Source: a virus. From it: a stretch of 64,000 nucleotides of DNA. The notes under the pieces are model-generated. The model saw only the letters and a program-made list of their open reading frames with translations. It was not told the DNA's origin and did not search any database. This document shows, in pieces, positions 7,286 to 14,748 of this stretch. Position numbers and translations under genes: made by a program. Where the stretch lies: IMG/VR virus record IMGVR_UViG_3300037459_000157, positions 1 through 64,000 of that record; one strand, given 5' to 3'. The first letter of the stretch is position 1. Each line of letters opens with the position of its first letter.

Positions 7286-7570
7286 GTGCTAATCAAACAG
7301 ACTCGTGAGAGTGCTACATCTTTCTTAGCTAAGGATGTAGTATACCGGCTTAGGCATAAGCCTGGTTACAATCCGACTACTATAGATAACCTGATACGCC
7401 GTGAGATTGATCGTGTGGGGAATGATATTATTGAGAAGGTCTCGGAAGCTATGCATTCGATGATTGAAAGCATCTGCGATGGTGAGGGTAGCTCCGAGGT
7501 GGATATGCTCAGGCGCCGAGTGTCTGAGCTTGAGGACCTGGCCTCGTTCGCCGAGGGGGAGGTGAAGTGA
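7286..7570 (+). CDS. hypothetical protein, leaderless GTG start
   Basis: Ninety-four residues. The frame begins with GTG at the predicted transcription start and has no Shine-Dalgarno sequence. An N-terminal basic region is followed by an amphipathic helix and a C-terminal coiled coil (MLRRRVSELEDLASFAEGE). Codon choice in 7286-7480 is visibly more AT-rich than in the neighbours, suggesting separate acquisition. Confidence 0.6.
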   Translation: MLIKQTRESATSFLAKDVVYRLRHKPGYNPTTIDNLIRREIDRVGNDIIEKVSEAMHSMIESICDGEGSSEVDMLRRRVSELEDLASFAEGEVK

Positions 7571-8103
7571 TGGAGAGGGGTCTAGATACTTCAGGGGAAG
7601 GCATCGCACGGGTCGATCGACGGATAACGCTAATCCATAAAAAGTTCCGGAGCGGCGATTTTGCAGCCGCTGACCGGCTCGAAATGCTAGATATCGAGCA
7701 GGCTCACGCGGGCATGGCGGCCTCGGACGAGCCCCATTCGGAGCTCGACACGCTGATGATACGCATCTGGATGCGCCTGTATGCATTGAGAATGGAGCGG
7801 GCGATCATGGCTGCCCAGCCCACAGAGCGGACCTATAAGGGCATCTGCCTGTGGTATCGAAGGGGGGTCCAGAACAGGAGGCGCAAGGCTGAGGCGCGGG
7901 CCCTAAGGGATGTTTTGACATCTATATCTATGCCCCTTGGCGACGGGATATTGCGGACCATCACCGCACAGAGGCACGCCGAATCGGCGTGCCATACACC
8001 TAGCGGCCATGATTGGAAGTCGACGAGCATCCCGCTCGTCAGTATGAGCGAGGTTCCAGACGCGTATTTCAAGGCCGGGCGTAATCCGTTGGAGGCGAAG
8101 TGA
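7570..8103 (+). CDS. hypothetical protein
   Basis: ATG 7570 (177 residues) overlaps the previous stop and has GAGGTGAAG upstream; GTG 7567 is an alternative. The protein is mainly helical with a basic cluster RRGVQNRRRKAEARALRD at about 120-140 that might bind nucleic acid. No family recognised. Confidence 0.6.
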   Translation: MERGLDTSGEGIARVDRRITLIHKKFRSGDFAAADRLEMLDIEQAHAGMAASDEPHSELDTLMIRIWMRLYALRMERAIMAAQPTERTYKGICLWYRRGVQNRRRKAEARALRDVLTSISMPLGDGILRTITAQRHAESACHTPSGHDWKSTSIPLVSMSEVPDAYFKAGRNPLEAK

Positions 8104-8384
8104 TGGCAAGCGAATGGACTAAACGAGGGTGGAGACGTCGGTCGGAACTAGAGCCGGGTCAGAGTCTCATGAGGCCAGAGGTGGAAATCGAACGGCTTGA
8201 GAAAGAACTCGCCGCTGCACTGGGGCGGGTGGGTGATTTAAATGGCCAGCTCGACCAAATTCACGACGAGGCCGCCGAGCTCATGGACATGCTTTGTCAG
8301 CACATGCGCGTGTCTCCGGAGTCGATTCAGGCGACGGTGCGAAGCCGGCTCAAGCCCATTGAGAGCAAGGAGGGCGGGGCGTGA
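8103..8384 (+). CDS. small coiled-coil protein with junction-repeat tail
   Basis: Ninety-three residues from ATG 8103 (GGAGGCG upstream); GTG 8100 is possible. The central part is a coiled coil (EIERLEKELAAALGRVGDLNG). It ends IESKEGGA, encoded by the first copy of the family 1 junction repeat, which also supplies the ribosome-binding site and GTG start of the next gene. Confidence 0.6.
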   Translation: MASEWTKRGWRRRSELEPGQSLMRPEVEIERLEKELAAALGRVGDLNGQLDQIHDEAAELMDMLCQHMRVSPESIQATVRSRLKPIESKEGGA

Positions 8385-8680
8385 GTAAGGACTATTACAT
8401 TCTCGATGCGCGTAGCTGCGTGGGAAACTGCGCCCTGTGGTGGGGCCCCGACGGTAAAGGTTATGTTTGCGAATTGGACAAAGCCGGGCTTTACACGCTG
8501 GAGGATGCGAATTCGCACCGAGCAACAGACATCCCGGTTCACCGCACCATCGCGGAAAAACGAGCAGTTCGACACGTTCGTTGGGAGCCGCTCCATTCGG
8601 CCGGTGTTGGAATCTATGACGCGCAATCCGGGAAGCGTCCAGTCGTGCTTCCGGCTGAGAGCAAGGAGGGCGGGGCGTGA
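8381..8680 (+). CDS. hypothetical protein
   Basis: Ninety-nine residues, GTG start inside the family 1 repeat. The N-terminal part (CVGNCALWWGPDGKGYVCELDKAGLY) recurs in spirit in small phage proteins that begin YYILxxRxCVGNxxLWW; I know of no function for them. It ends AESKEGGA. Confidence 0.65.
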   Translation: MSKDYYILDARSCVGNCALWWGPDGKGYVCELDKAGLYTLEDANSHRATDIPVHRTIAEKRAVRHVRWEPLHSAGVGIYDAQSGKRPVVLPAESKEGGA

Positions 8681-9144
8681 TGCGAACTGCAAAATCCATT
8701 TGGGCAGAACTGCACCAACTTGAACGACGTGTGACCGGGCTCTCCGAGGCTTTCCCGCCACGGAAGAACCGTTCCGGGTGGCCATCCTTGAACGCGATGT
8801 TTTTCGAGATTCGTCGACTCGCCAGCCGAGAGGATACGCTTAATCGAATCGCGGAGCTTGCAGGCGTGGAGTATGCTTCAGACAACTCAATCACGGACAA
8901 CAGCGACCTAATTGTTGAGCGTGGGGTTGCGGCCATGCGCGAACGGGTCGCGGAGCTGGAGGGGGAGCGGGACAAGGCACTGGCTGAGGTAAAGAAGCTC
9001 AGAGCGGATGTTGAGCGTGGACGCGATATAATCCAAGAGGTTCGACGGAGCGGCGGTGAGCTCACGGTTGTCATGGCGTCGTATAGCTGGGCGCGTGGTC
9101 ATGACGATCTCAGTGTGGATTTGAGCAAGGAGGGCGGGGCGTGA
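8677..9144 (+). CDS. coiled-coil protein
   Basis: A 155-residue protein with GTG start in the repeat (ATG three bases later is possible). The N-terminal half is helical; residues 90-120 form a coiled coil (RERVAELEGERDKALAEVKK). It ends LSKEGGA from the third repeat copy. Function unknown. Confidence 0.6.
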   Translation: MMRTAKSIWAELHQLERRVTGLSEAFPPRKNRSGWPSLNAMFFEIRRLASREDTLNRIAELAGVEYASDNSITDNSDLIVERGVAAMRERVAELEGERDKALAEVKKLRADVERGRDIIQEVRRSGGELTVVMASYSWARGHDDLSVDLSKEGGA

Positions 9145-9509
9145 GTAGCGATGAGCTGGACACCCTGCATGCGTTTTTCCTGACTATTCGGGAGAACAAG
9201 CACACTCTCAGTCGCAAGTGCCTTGTGCAGACCCTGGCTGCGCTTACGGAGCTCGCCGGGCTGCGGGCCCGCGTGTCGGAGCTGGCGGGGGAACGCGACG
9301 CCGCACTGGGGCGTGTGGAGGAGTTGGAGGCTCGGCTTTCTGACCGAGATGCTGAGATTAGGATTGCGTGGTCTGGCGAGGGGGCTGAGCTCAAGGCCAG
9401 GCTCCACACGCTAGAGACCGCCGTCCGGTCTGTGCGGGCCTACGGTGGGTTGAACTGGGACGATGGTATTCCAGAGCTGTACATGCTGGTGCCAGAGGTG
9501 AAACCATGA
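9141..9509 (+). CDS. coiled-coil protein with shared C-terminal module
   Basis: A 122-residue protein, GTG start in the repeat. Residues 40-75 are a coiled coil (RARVSELAGERDAALGRVEE), followed by the module HTLETAVRSVRAY...LYMLVPEV also seen at the end of the 6357-6701 protein. No function known. Confidence 0.6.
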   Translation: MSSDELDTLHAFFLTIRENKHTLSRKCLVQTLAALTELAGLRARVSELAGERDAALGRVEELEARLSDRDAEIRIAWSGEGAELKARLHTLETAVRSVRAYGGLNWDDGIPELYMLVPEVKP

Positions 9510-9802
9510 ATGAAATGAACCCAAGATATCAGCCTAAGACAATTACGCAGAAGCTAGGGTATCTCGCGGAGGAGAGCGGGGAAGTCTTGGCCGCGGTTGG
9601 CAAGACGCTTCGATGGGGGCTTGATTCGTGGAATCCTGACGTACCTGAAAGCGAGCGAGAGACGAATCGGGACTGGTTGATACGTGAGCTACAGGACCTC
9701 AAGCGGGCCATATCGATTATCGAGGATGAGCTCCTGCCCGTATCGCCACGCGATACGCCTAAGAATCTATTGGCCGACGAGAGCAAGGAGGGCGGGGCGT
9801 GA
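9506..9802 (+). CDS. MazG-like nucleotide pyrophosphohydrolase
   Basis: Ninety-eight residues. GYLAEESGEVLAAVGKTLRWG at 18-38 supplies the EExxE metal motif (Glu22, Glu23, Glu26), and RELQDLKRAI supplies the ExxD pair of the all-alpha NTP-PPase fold. Phage MazG-like enzymes hydrolyse NTPs and may alter alarmone or nucleotide pools; the substrate here is unknown. The tail ESKEGGA comes from the fourth repeat copy. Confidence 0.7.
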   Translation: MNEMNPRYQPKTITQKLGYLAEESGEVLAAVGKTLRWGLDSWNPDVPESERETNRDWLIRELQDLKRAISIIEDELLPVSPRDTPKNLLADESKEGGA

Positions 9803-11073
9803 GTGACCACAAGTGGGAGAAATTCAATCCTCATGGACCGTTGTGCGAGTCGTGTGGAGTTGCCAAGGGCACCATGTATGCGGAGATGCCATGCCGACTA
9901 GGGGTCGATGATGCGCTTGAGTGCGCGCTGGCCAAGGTCGCGGAGCTGGAGGGGGATGCTGTGACGAACTGGGGCTTGTCACTTGAGCTGCAGCGACAGG
10001 CCGCCGAGCTCAAGGCCCAGCTCGACCGGGTACGGCTGGCACTGTTCAGCGCAGCGCAAGGTGCAATCATGGACGAGTCCTGCGACCAGCGTGAACTCGT
10101 AGTGCTGGCAGAGGAGGTCCGCGACACGATGATTTCTGTCTGCGGCACGATGGGCGAGTACTTTGACGAGCGATGGGAGGTCATGGCGGGGCCATATGGA
10201 GACAACAACGACGCGCTCCCGTACGGCGCCACGGAACTCGTGGAAAAAATTGCAGAGCTCCAGGCCCAGCTCGGCCGGGCGAATGAATTCACGAAGAATC
10301 AGACAGCGGAGATTGATTCTCTCCTGACCCAGCTCGACCGGGCGATCAGTGAGTCAGCTCGATGCGAGGAGCACACGGAGCGCTGCGAAGACGAGCTCGA
10401 TTGGTGGCGCAAGAGTCATTGCGATGACAGGCCCCCGGCGGATATCTGGGAAGGGGCGAGCCGGGTTCGCGCGACCAAGCCCCGGCCGGACGAGTGCTAC
10501 AAGTGCAAGGTTACGCTTATCGACTCAAGGACTCCGGAAGCACGCGTCCCACGATGCTGGGAGTGCCCAGAGCCTGAGTCGATGGAGGAGGTTGACGCTG
10601 CGGGTCCGACCAAGCCCCGGCCATCCCTTGTGCCGCAGAATGGGGACTGGGCGGCCGATGATGTGTTCGTCGCGTGGCTGGCTGGAGCCCGAGGCATGAC
10701 TGTCGACACTGTTCGTCAGGGGACTGACATCCTCGGCGCGCGGGACCTATTGTGGGAGGGATGGCAGGCTGGCAGGACGGCTCAAGCCAAGCCCCGGCCG
10801 ATGCCCGAGGCGCCGTCGAATACATGGCTGCTGCTGAGAGTCTCCTATGAAGAGTCCAGCCAGCCATTGGATGTACGCAAGGGCGTCCCCGGCCGAGAGG
10901 GCAAGCGGGTGTGGATTGATGAGTCAGGCATACCAGGGGCGCCAGACTCCGCATGGGCCGAGTGGTGGCCATTGCCGACCACCGCACCCGGCGGGAGTGA
11001 GTGGCCAGAGCACGGCGAAGGATGGTCCGACGAGGCCATGCTTGCCGGCGGGAGTGGGGAGCCAGATGCCTAG
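9799..11073 (+). CDS. modular protein with KPRP linkers
   Basis: A 424-residue protein that looks assembled from pieces. The N-terminus has a small Cys motif (CESCGVAKGTMYAEMPC), then coiled coils with repeated AELQAQL/AELKAQL units (about 55-200), a Cys4 segment (CYKCKV...CWEC, near 235-260), a WAADDVFVAWLAGARG segment and a C-terminal Trp-rich part. Three KPRP linkers, encoded by an identical 13-base repeat, separate the C-terminal pieces. Function unknown. Confidence 0.65.
   Translation: MSDHKWEKFNPHGPLCESCGVAKGTMYAEMPCRLGVDDALECALAKVAELEGDAVTNWGLSLELQRQAAELKAQLDRVRLALFSAAQGAIMDESCDQRELVVLAEEVRDTMISVCGTMGEYFDERWEVMAGPYGDNNDALPYGATELVEKIAELQAQLGRANEFTKNQTAEIDSLLTQLDRAISESARCEEHTERCEDELDWWRKSHCDDRPPADIWEGASRVRATKPRPDECYKCKVTLIDSRTPEARVPRCWECPEPESMEEVDAAGPTKPRPSLVPQNGDWAADDVFVAWLAGARGMTVDTVRQGTDILGARDLLWEGWQAGRTAQAKPRPMPEAPSNTWLLLRVSYEESSQPLDVRKGVPGREGKRVWIDESGIPGAPDSAWAEWWPLPTTAPGGSEWPEHGEGWSDEAMLAGGSGEPDA
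10475..10799 (+). repeat. 13-bp repeat encoding KPRP linkers (three copies)
   Basis: CCAAGCCCCGGCC occurs at 10475-10487, 10610-10622 and 10787-10799, always in the same reading frame inside the 424-residue gene. It encodes the KPRP linker between modules. Confidence 0.85.
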
Positions 11074-11440
11074 GCGCATGAGCTTCGCACTCACAATCCC
11101 GCAGTTTTTAGACGGCTCCAAGACCGTGACGCGGCGCATGGGGTGGCAGGGCCTCAAGGTCGGCGACGAGATGATTGCAGTCGAGAAATGCATGGGGCTC
11201 AAGAAAGGCGAACGCCAAGTCGAGCTCGGGCGCTTCGTGGTGACGGGTTGCAGGCGGGAGGCTCTCGACGCGATGGACCAGGACGAGGTGAATAGGGAGG
11301 GTTTCCCGGATATGTGCTGCTCTGAGTTCTTCGACATGTTCTGCCGTGCGAACCGATGCACCCAATGGGACGTCGTGACTCGGATCGAATTTCGGAAGCT
11401 GCCCACCCCCGGGCTGAGGGGTGGCGTGTCGAAATCTTGA
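11066..11440 (+). CDS. ASCH-domain protein
   Basis: ATG 11066 gives 124 residues, overlaps the preceding gene by 8 bases and has GGAGTGGGGAG upstream. The sequence MSFALTIPQFLDGSKTVTRR...GLKVGDEMIAVEKCMGLKKGE...EGFP...FFDMFCRANRC...VTRIEF matches the ASCH-domain proteins common in actinobacteriophages. ASCH domains have a PUA-like fold and probably bind RNA or modified nucleotides; the exact role is unknown. Confidence 0.75.
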   Translation: MPRRMSFALTIPQFLDGSKTVTRRMGWQGLKVGDEMIAVEKCMGLKKGERQVELGRFVVTGCRREALDAMDQDEVNREGFPDMCCSEFFDMFCRANRCTQWDVVTRIEFRKLPTPGLRGGVSKS

Positions 11441-11495
11441 CAATAGACCCGGTACCGGTTTACATGTAGACACCCCATCGATGGAGTGCTAGGCT
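11437..11495 (+). promoter_or_regulatory. tandem promoters, second one leaderless
   Basis: P1 is TTGACA (11437-11442), 17 bases, TTACAT (11460-11465). P2 is TAGACA (11467-11472), 17 bases, TAGGCT (11490-11495) with an upstream TGC extension. ATG 11502 follows P2 after six bases, as for the leaderless unit at 4425. Confidence 0.6.
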
Positions 11496-11501
11496 CCGAG
11501 C

Positions 11502-11828
11502 ATGGTCAATCACTGGGCAATGGAAACCCCGAGGCCGCAGCAGTTCAGCCACCATCGCATATTCGACTCGGACGCACCCCAGTCAGCCAAGGTGCGATTT
11601 GAAGCGATTTGCGATGCCCTGGACTTCGACATGGACCGGGCCATGTGTAAGGAGGATGTGCGCCACATGATTCAGGCGCGAGGCTCTGAGGAGGACCAGG
11701 CGCTGATACGTGAGTTGCGGCAGAAGCTTGGGCTCACCAAGAACTCGACAGTGCTCACGGCTCTGCGGATAGGACTAGGCACAATGAAGAATGAGATTGC
11801 ACCGACCGGGCTGAGGGGTGGGGGATGA
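11502..11828 (+). CDS. hypothetical protein, leaderless
   Basis: A 108-residue protein with no Shine-Dalgarno sequence; ATG coincides with the P2 transcription start. The helical C-terminal half (EEDQALIRELRQKLGLTKNSTVLTALRIGL) resembles a ribbon-helix-helix-like pattern in which a short helix with STVLTAL is followed by a second helix, so DNA binding is possible. No family is recognised with confidence. Confidence 0.6.
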   Translation: MVNHWAMETPRPQQFSHHRIFDSDAPQSAKVRFEAICDALDFDMDRAMCKEDVRHMIQARGSEEDQALIRELRQKLGLTKNSTVLTALRIGLGTMKNEIAPTGLRGGG

Positions 11829-12055
11829 TGGATATGAATGCCGAAATGTGGGAGCTCCGCGAACAGTTACTGAAAGTTGAGGCTGAGCTAAGTCGAGTAC
11901 AGTCAGCCCTCGACAGTCAGGGCAAGCACCCGGCTGCACCACATGAAGGCGTGTGGGTGTGGATAGGCCGGGCGGTGCGGGCTGAGGAGAGGCTCGATGA
12001 GCTGGGCGAGCTAGACAAACTGCGGGCTGAGGGGTGGGGAAATAACGATGGATGA
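11825..12055 (+). CDS. small coiled-coil protein
   Basis: Seventy-six residues; start ATG 11825 (or 11828), overlapping the preceding stop. Residues 8-30 are a coiled coil (ELREQLLKVEAELSRVQSAL). The gene carries the third family 3 repeat near its end. Function unknown. Confidence 0.55.
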   Translation: MMDMNAEMWELREQLLKVEAELSRVQSALDSQGKHPAAPHEGVWVWIGRAVRAEERLDELGELDKLRAEGWGNNDG

Positions 12056-12233
12056 ACCGGCTACAATAAACGAAGTTATCGGAGATTGTGTCGCACTTGT
12101 GATGGTAGGGTGCGCAATGGGATACTTTGTGTTCCAGCGATTGGCCCTCAGCAACATTTCGACAGTCGATGAAATAACGAAGTGGATGGGCGATCTAGAC
12201 GGGCGCCTGAAGCGGGTTGAGGATGAGGGATGA
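12048..12233 (+). CDS. single-pass membrane protein
   Basis: Sixty-one residues. A hydrophobic helix spans about 10-33 (VIGDCVALVMVGCAMGYFVFQRLAL) and a charged C-terminal helix follows. It overlaps both neighbours. The size and topology are compatible with many small phage membrane proteins, including holin-like ones, but nothing specific supports that. Confidence 0.6.
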   Translation: MDEPATINEVIGDCVALVMVGCAMGYFVFQRLALSNISTVDEITKWMGDLDGRLKRVEDEG

Positions 12234-12697
12234 GCTGCAGGTGGATCACCTGTCCCCGGTGTGGCAAATGCAGCTGGGTACAGCCTCACTCAAGCCCGTT
12301 TCTGTTCATCGAAAGAGAGTACTGCTCTTTCGAATGTCTGTTCGCAGACGAAGCGGACCCACGATCTGCGTACGTACGGCCATCGGGCAAGCATGTTGAC
12401 GACATACGGAGCTGGTACATAGAGATGGAGACGACGGAGGGCCTCGAAGTATGCAAGTCTGAAGGCATACGGGCGTTCGACGAGTCGTCCGCGAGGAGTC
12501 GGGCCCACACTCAAGCCCTTAGGGCATGGTGGTGCGACGAAGGTGGACCCAAGTTCCAGGGCTATGTCGAATTCACCGTATGCATCGGGTTCCCGTCGAA
12601 GAACATGATGCGAGAGCAGGCGGAGACGAGGTGCGGTCGGTTCCGCCAGTGGTGGAACGGCAACCGTACGCATTGGTGGGCCGTGGATGAAACTTGA
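12230..12697 (+). CDS. zinc-binding protein, unknown function
   Basis: A 155-residue protein starting with a Cys4 site (CPRCGKCSW and CSFECLF within residues 8-40), followed by a Trp-rich beta region (RSWYIEM, RAWWCDEGG, RQWWNGNRTHWW). It is followed by a 15-base gap containing GGGAAG for the next gene. No family recognised. Confidence 0.6.
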   Translation: MSCRWITCPRCGKCSWVQPHSSPFLFIEREYCSFECLFADEADPRSAYVRPSGKHVDDIRSWYIEMETTEGLEVCKSEGIRAFDESSARSRAHTQALRAWWCDEGGPKFQGYVEFTVCIGFPSKNMMREQAETRCGRFRQWWNGNRTHWWAVDET

Positions 12698-12712
12698 AGA
12701 GAATGGGAAGAA

Positions 12713-12913
12713 ATGACGATACTTGAACTAGATCTCAACAAACATGAGCTGCATATCATAGTTCCGACCTGGAACAAGCGTGATGTCGCAGATGATTTGT
12801 GCCTAAAAGCCCTGGTGGCAGAGGTTGCCCACCTTCCTGGTGGACCGAGGCTTGATGAGAATGGCGGCTTGTATTGGCTCAGCGATTGGACTCCACCGCG
12901 AGGAACACCATGA
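12713..12913 (+). CDS. hypothetical protein
   Basis: Sixty-six residues, with GGGAAG upstream of ATG 12713. It has a beta-rich N-terminus and a Pro/Gly-rich C-terminus with two tryptophans. Its codons are more AT-rich than those of the neighbours. Unknown function. Confidence 0.55.
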   Translation: MTILELDLNKHELHIIVPTWNKRDVADDLCLKALVAEVAHLPGGPRLDENGGLYWLSDWTPPRGTP

Positions 12914-13254
12914 CCGACAGACCAAAGACCATAGGCGACTACGTCGAAGAGCAGGACCCGCGACCCGAGGGCATAAGCGCCCGGATTCAGTGGAAGGGCA
13001 CGGACATCTGCATGGACTTCGAATGCAAGTGTGGGCACGGGTTCCACGTCGATGGTGAGTTCGTTTTCTATATAAAATGCCCTGGCTGCGACGCCCTCTA
13101 TGCGATGAGTCCACAGATTCGAGTCGTCGAGGTGCCGGCTGAGTTCACTGAGGAGGTGACGAACGGCGGCCTGCTGTGGGTCGAGGATGAACCGGACGAG
13201 GAGCCTGCGCCCGACCAAGGCTGGTCGATGAAGAACGGGGTGTGGACATCATGA
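12910..13254 (+). CDS. QWKGTD-family zinc protein, copy 1
   Basis: ATG 12910 overlaps the preceding stop (ATGA) and gives 114 residues. The core IQWKGTDICMDFECKCGHGFHVDGEF followed by IKCPGC defines a small phage family with two CxC/CxxC pairs and conserved histidine, probably binding zinc. It is closely similar to the gene at 13614-13931, so this is a local duplication. Function unknown. Confidence 0.7.
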   Translation: MTDRPKTIGDYVEEQDPRPEGISARIQWKGTDICMDFECKCGHGFHVDGEFVFYIKCPGCDALYAMSPQIRVVEVPAEFTEEVTNGGLLWVEDEPDEEPAPDQGWSMKNGVWTS

Positions 13255-13550
13255 CCGACTGGGCCGCCGAGGCGGTGACGCGTGGGGAGTTCTATACGGC
13301 ACTGATACTCATGGGGCTTCAGATCGGGCTGTGCTTCAACCGTCAGAGGATTGACATCGAACACAGCCCTGGCAAGTACGTGGCTCAGCTTGCCGTGAAG
13401 CGACTGGGCGAGACGGACACGATGCTCAGGCAGATTCGGGACCGCCTACCGAAGGACAAACCCGTACGCATCGCATGCTCGAAGTGCGGCACGGTCGACA
13501 GCGACATGATGCATGCCGAGTGCTCGACGTGTTGGCACGACAGGGCATAG
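13251..13550 (+). CDS. membrane/zinc-ribbon protein
   Basis: Ninety-nine residues from ATG 13251 (ATGA overlap). A weakly hydrophobic helix lies at 12-30 (FYTALILMGLQIGLCF) and a zinc ribbon at the C-terminus (CSKCGTVDSDMMHAECSTC). It separates the two QWKGTD paralogues. Function unknown. Confidence 0.55.
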   Translation: MTDWAAEAVTRGEFYTALILMGLQIGLCFNRQRIDIEHSPGKYVAQLAVKRLGETDTMLRQIRDRLPKDKPVRIACSKCGTVDSDMMHAECSTCWHDRA

Positions 13551-13576
13551 GCGCCCGACCCACATAACAATAGGCC

Positions 13577-13604
13577 TTGACACCGGGAGTGGCGGGTGTA
13601 TAGA
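13577..13604 (+). promoter_or_regulatory. near-consensus promoter
   Basis: TTGACA (13577-13582), 16-base spacer, TATAGA (13599-13604). Transcription would start around 13611-13613, one to three bases before ATG 13614. Confidence 0.75.
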
Positions 13605-13613
13605 GGGAGGGAG

Positions 13614-13931
13614 ATGGCAAGTGAGAAGGCGACAATCTACGAGTACATCCAAGAGCAGGACCCTCACCACGAGGGCACCAAGACATTTATTCAGTGGAAG
13701 GGCACTGACGTCTGCATGGACTTTCACTGCAAGTGTGGACTGCACATGCACTTCGATTGCGAATTCCTCTACTTCGTCCGATGCTCAGGCTGCGGCACTG
13801 ACTACATGATGAGCTCTCAAGTCATGGCAATCGAGACCCCGCCTCACCTCGCCGAAGAGGTTGCGGCCATGGGGTGTCTATGGACGGACGCTGGCGAGGA
13901 TGACAGTCAGGCCGAGCGTGTGAACGATTGA
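13614..13931 (+). CDS. QWKGTD-family zinc protein, copy 2
   Basis: The frame is open from GTG 13596, but that codon lies inside the promoter, so ATG 13614 (GGGAGGGAG just upstream) is chosen; 105 residues. IQWKGTDVCMDFHCKCGLHMHFDCEF and VRCSGCG match copy 1 at 12910 closely. Unlike copy 1 it has its own strong promoter and a following terminator, so it can be expressed as a single gene. Confidence 0.7.
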   Translation: MASEKATIYEYIQEQDPHHEGTKTFIQWKGTDVCMDFHCKCGLHMHFDCEFLYFVRCSGCGTDYMMSSQVMAIETPPHLAEEVAAMGCLWTDAGEDDSQAERVND

Positions 13932-13955
13932 CCCCACCCACACACGCCCACCACC

Positions 13956-13987
13956 AGCCCAGTCGCCTAGCTGCGGTCTGGGCTTTT
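13956..13987 (+). terminator. probable intrinsic terminator
   Basis: AGCCCAG (13956-13962) pairs with CTGGGCT (13978-13984) around a 15-base loop and is followed by four T residues. The T run is short, so termination may be partial. Confidence 0.5.
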
Positions 13988-13994
13988 GGGGTGT

Positions 13995-14315
13995 ATGGAC
14001 CACGACAAGATTGAACAAGAGGTGAAGCGAGAGAACGACCGCAAGCACGAGCGCGAGGAGTCTGCGGCGAAGCGCGATCATGAGCTGAAGATGAAGAGGC
14101 TAGGCCGCAGTGGGGTCGGAGTCACTGAGTTCGTCTGGTCGCTGATAGGCGTGGGCGTCTTTAGCTGGATTGCTGTCGGGTCAACTTGTCATCACATCGG
14201 CAAGAGCGGCGCCAGGAAGACTGATATCGATGCCATGGATATGAGGCGCGAGCGCAACAAGTGCCGAGAGAGGCTCGACAACATGGCCGCCCGCGCGGAG
14301 AAGGGGGAGGGGTGA
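13995..14315 (+). CDS. single-pass membrane protein with charged flanks
   Basis: ATG 13995 is chosen (GGGGTG upstream; the open frame extends to a TTG); 106 residues. A very charged N-terminal helix (residues 5-42) precedes a transmembrane segment at about 47-66 (VTEFVWSLIGVGVFSWIAVG) and a charged C-terminal helix. Function unknown. Confidence 0.6.
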   Translation: MDHDKIEQEVKRENDRKHEREESAAKRDHELKMKRLGRSGVGVTEFVWSLIGVGVFSWIAVGSTCHHIGKSGARKTDIDAMDMRRERNKCRERLDNMAARAEKGEG

Positions 14316-14551
14316 TGGCCATCAAGCATGTCAGCCAGACACACCCTGACGACTCTGTTGAGGTCAATCAGAGCCTGAGCAGTGTCGTGATTTCTATGAC
14401 TGAATCAGACATGCTCGCGTGTGTATGGCTTAGCGCTGAGGATGCCTTGGTATTCGGCATGGCCATAGTTGCGGCAGCAGAGAAGGCAGCTGAGGAGCTG
14501 AGCAAGGTGCATGGCCGGATGGCAGAACAGGTCAGGAAGGACCCCACCTAA
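14315..14551 (+). CDS. hypothetical protein
   Basis: ATG 14315 overlaps the preceding stop (TGATG) and follows GGGGGAGGGG; 78 residues. The pattern of a short beta region (VVISMTESDMLACVWLSAEDAL) then a helix is seen in small phage proteins of unknown role. Confidence 0.6.
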   Translation: MAIKHVSQTHPDDSVEVNQSLSSVVISMTESDMLACVWLSAEDALVFGMAIVAAAEKAAEELSKVHGRMAEQVRKDPT

Positions 14552-14748
14552 TGGCCAACGACCGAGTCATGCTCCGCTGCAAAGTCTGCGGCGACCGCTT
14601 CCCCCTGCTGAGCTACCTGCCGCTGCGCCTGAGCTTCGTGTTCGACGAGCTCGGGGCGTGGCTGACCAAGCACTGCGAGGAGTGCCACGGGGATGTGCTG
14701 ACGCTTGACCTGGATTGTGACCCTAGATTTGTGACGGAGACTGAATGA
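14551..14748 (+). CDS. small zinc-finger protein
   Basis: Sixty-five residues. CKVCG (10-14) and CEEC (43-46) form two CxxC knuckles separated by a hydrophobic stretch, so one zinc ion is likely. It overlaps both neighbours by 1-4 bases. Role unknown. Confidence 0.6.
   Translation: MANDRVMLRCKVCGDRFPLLSYLPLRLSFVFDELGAWLTKHCEECHGDVLTLDLDCDPRFVTETE

Larger units (their letters stand above)
8363..9802 (+). repeat. gene-junction repeat family 1 (four copies)
   Basis: A 22-base unit ending in AAGGAGGGCGGGGCGTGA is present, identical, at 8363-8384, 8659-8680, 9123-9144 and 9781-9802. Each copy encodes SKEGGA at the end of one gene and carries AAGGAGG seven bases before GTG, with the stop overlapping (GTGA), so every copy is both a tail and a translation start. 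Bodies of the flanking genes are unrelated. Confidence 0.95.
11411..12037 (+). repeat. gene-junction repeat family 3 (three copies)
   Basis: GGGCTGAGGGGTGG is found at 11411-11424, 11808-11821 and 12024-12037, each at or near the end of a gene (the first two encode GLRGG). In two cases it provides the purine-rich ribosome-binding site of the next gene. Confidence 0.8.

Noticed and set aside
13596-13613. GTG 13596 as start of the second QWKGTD gene.
   Set aside because: The codon overlaps the -10 box of a near-consensus promoter; ATG 13614 has purines upstream and aligns with copy 1.
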